Part shown: one piece after another, positions 17,166 to 18,216 of the stretch | Numbering within the stretch: position 1 is the stretch's first letter | Layout: every line of letters begins with the position of its first letter | Source of the DNA: Euperipatoides rowelli | Lineage: Eukaryota > Onychophora > Udeonychophora > Euonychophora > Peripatopsidae | Length of the DNA stretch: 18,216 bases | Assembly: GCA_003024985.2 (NCBI GenBank) | Contig: PXIH01S0002339.1 | Strand: one strand, 5' to 3' | Program-made: the position numbers and the translations under genes | The notes under the pieces: generated by a model | Seen by the model: the letters and a program-made list of their open reading frames with translations, nothing else | The model's database searches: none | Told to the model about the DNA's origin: nothing

Positions 17166-17907
17166 CATTATACTGTGGTGGAATCTAGTCGAAAATTTGT
17201 TATGTACTTTTAGGGTTCGACATTCATTTTTTTAATGGGCGGCAACAAGTTGCCTCCCTAAAACGCCTATGGGTGGCAACTTTCAGGAATGAGTGGCAAC
17301 TCTTTTGATTGTTCGCAAGATTTATATTTAACTACCATACATGTATTAAAACATGAGATATATAATACTAAAGTTGTGTGTATATTCTAAACATGTGTGT
17401 TTTTAAATATTTTATTACTATTTATGGGTAAACAAGGGGAATATGGTTAAATGTCACTTGCTAATTAGATGCTTTAAACTTGTGACCATAAAAAATGGAT
17501 GGCATGATAAGCGCCAAGCCCTGACTTTGATATTCAGTACGGTAACAAGTCATTTTTGACTTTCACTGTATTCTTTAAAATAAATAAAAACATTTACGAT
17601 GAACCATATAGCTTTCCTTTTCCTCTTCTATTATGCAAATTACTTAGAAATTTATAGTTTACAATTCAATAATAATTCTTTCCCCAAGTTTGTAAATGAT
17701 AATGAATTATATTAAATAAATAAATAGAAAAAAAAAATGGAAAATAATTTTACAGTATTTTAAAGAAATTGTAATTAATTTTCTCATATACTTTACTTCC
17801 CTTTTTAAAAAAAAAGATAAGTCTAAAATTTCCAGTTTGTGTCCAAGACCATCTAGCTATTGTATATAATAAAATATGGTAGTAGAAATATCTGTATATT
17901 TGTAAGA
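17166..17907. other. Intergenic region without a recognised gene
   Basis: Contains three spaced GGCAAC words (ends at 17246, 17280 and 17300; GGCGGCAAC, GGGTGGCAAC, GAGTGGCAAC) and AAAT-type low-complexity runs near 17711-17726. No coding or RNA gene is seen. Confidence 0.5.
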
Positions 17908-18058
17908 TTTGCTACTTCTCAACCACTCATCCAAGCACAATGATGTTTGATTTACTTGAATGTCATGCTGAAGCAGATCCCCATGTCATTTTGGACTCCC
18001 TATGACCTTCACTGCCCTGGGAATTAATTTTTAAAAATTCAGACCAAACGGAGCTCTA
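17908..18058 (+). repeat. Dispersed repeat A, copy 2
   Basis: Second copy of the repeat at 11989-12120. The identical 16-mer lies at 17920-17935. It is about 20 bp longer between the GATGTT and TTGGACTCC blocks, so one copy has an indel. It ends in a strong inverted repeat (18049-18098). Confidence 0.7.
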
Positions 18059-18098
18059 AAGAATTATGTCTGACTGGAAAGCAAAATTCTGAGCTCCG
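18049..18098. repeat. Inverted repeat CGGAGCTC..GAGCTCCG
   Basis: CGGAGCTC (18049-18056) pairs with GAGCTCCG (18091-18098). Inside, AGAATT (18060-18065) pairs with AATTCT (18085-18090), leaving a 3-nt bulge and a 19-nt loop. AT-rich flanks (TTTTTAA and TTAAAAA) can extend the stem. It sits at the end of dispersed repeat A and may be a structured terminus. Confidence 0.7.
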
Positions 18099-18120
18099 AT
18101 TAAAAATTATTTGTACCAGC

Positions 18121-18150
18121 AGTGTTTCTTTCAGCACACCCCCCTCCGGG
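18121..18150 (+). repeat. Dispersed repeat B, copy 3
   Basis: AGTGTTTCTTTCAG (18121-18134) is followed by CACACC and a C-rich CCCCCTCCGGG. This parallels the minus-strand copy at 16220-16233. It is in opposite orientation to that copy and about 1.9 kb away. Confidence 0.5.
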
Positions 18151-18216
18151 AAAAATATGGAAAAAATTTCACATAAAATGAAACAGAAAGTCATCAAAAC
18201 CTTAGTCAATGGACAC

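Noticed and set aside
1-18216. CRISPR array, bacterial operon or phage content
   Set aside because: Spliceosomal introns, animal kinase and LINE remnant show eukaryotic DNA; no regularly spaced repeats.

Overview
This is eukaryotic, AT-rich genomic DNA with one confidently recognisable protein-coding gene: a complete PIM-family serine/threonine kinase on the + strand. Its coding region is 4521..9509, in six exons encoding 320 residues. The spliceosomal introns, long homopolymer tracts, microsatellites and a decayed non-LTR retrotransposon indicate an animal nuclear genome. An invertebrate is most likely. An arthropod, perhaps a crustacean, is a weak guess from base composition and an AGATGGCGCT motif; the sequence does not fix the taxon.

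Layout. 1..3850 is gene-free upstream DNA. Its first ~1.15 kb is crowded with poly-G and poly-C tracts and diverged repeats. 3880..4135 is a candidate promoter, with E2F-like sites and three inverted CCAAT boxes. ~4135..4520 is the probable 5' leader. The PIM exons are 4521..4602, 4739..4845, 4973..5020, 5835..6198, 8173..8352 and 9328..9509. All five introns have GT..AG ends, and their phases join the kinase domain without a break. Intron 4 (about 2 kb) contains a roughly 194-bp foldback element. The 3'UTR runs from 9510 to about 10820 and ends with a Pumilio-type motif and an AATAAA signal.

From 10830 to 15190 I find no gene. A minus-strand, frame-shifted reverse transcriptase remnant of a CR1/Jockey-like LINE lies at about 15190..16012. 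Further on are a hairpin repeat end (16150..16235), a MITE-like element with 23-bp terminal inverted repeats (16942..17165), and the second copy of a dispersed repeat whose first copy lies at 11989..12120.

Functionally the window is one regulated kinase locus surrounded by old mobile-element debris. PIM kinases are constitutively active and are controlled mainly by mRNA and protein abundance, so the promoter motifs and the long AU-rich 3'UTR are the most relevant non-coding parts. I see no new multi-gene system here. The best unexplained structures are the intronic foldback, the terminal-inverted-repeat element, the dispersed repeat families, and a strong enrichment of the short words TACTGTA and TAGCCTA.
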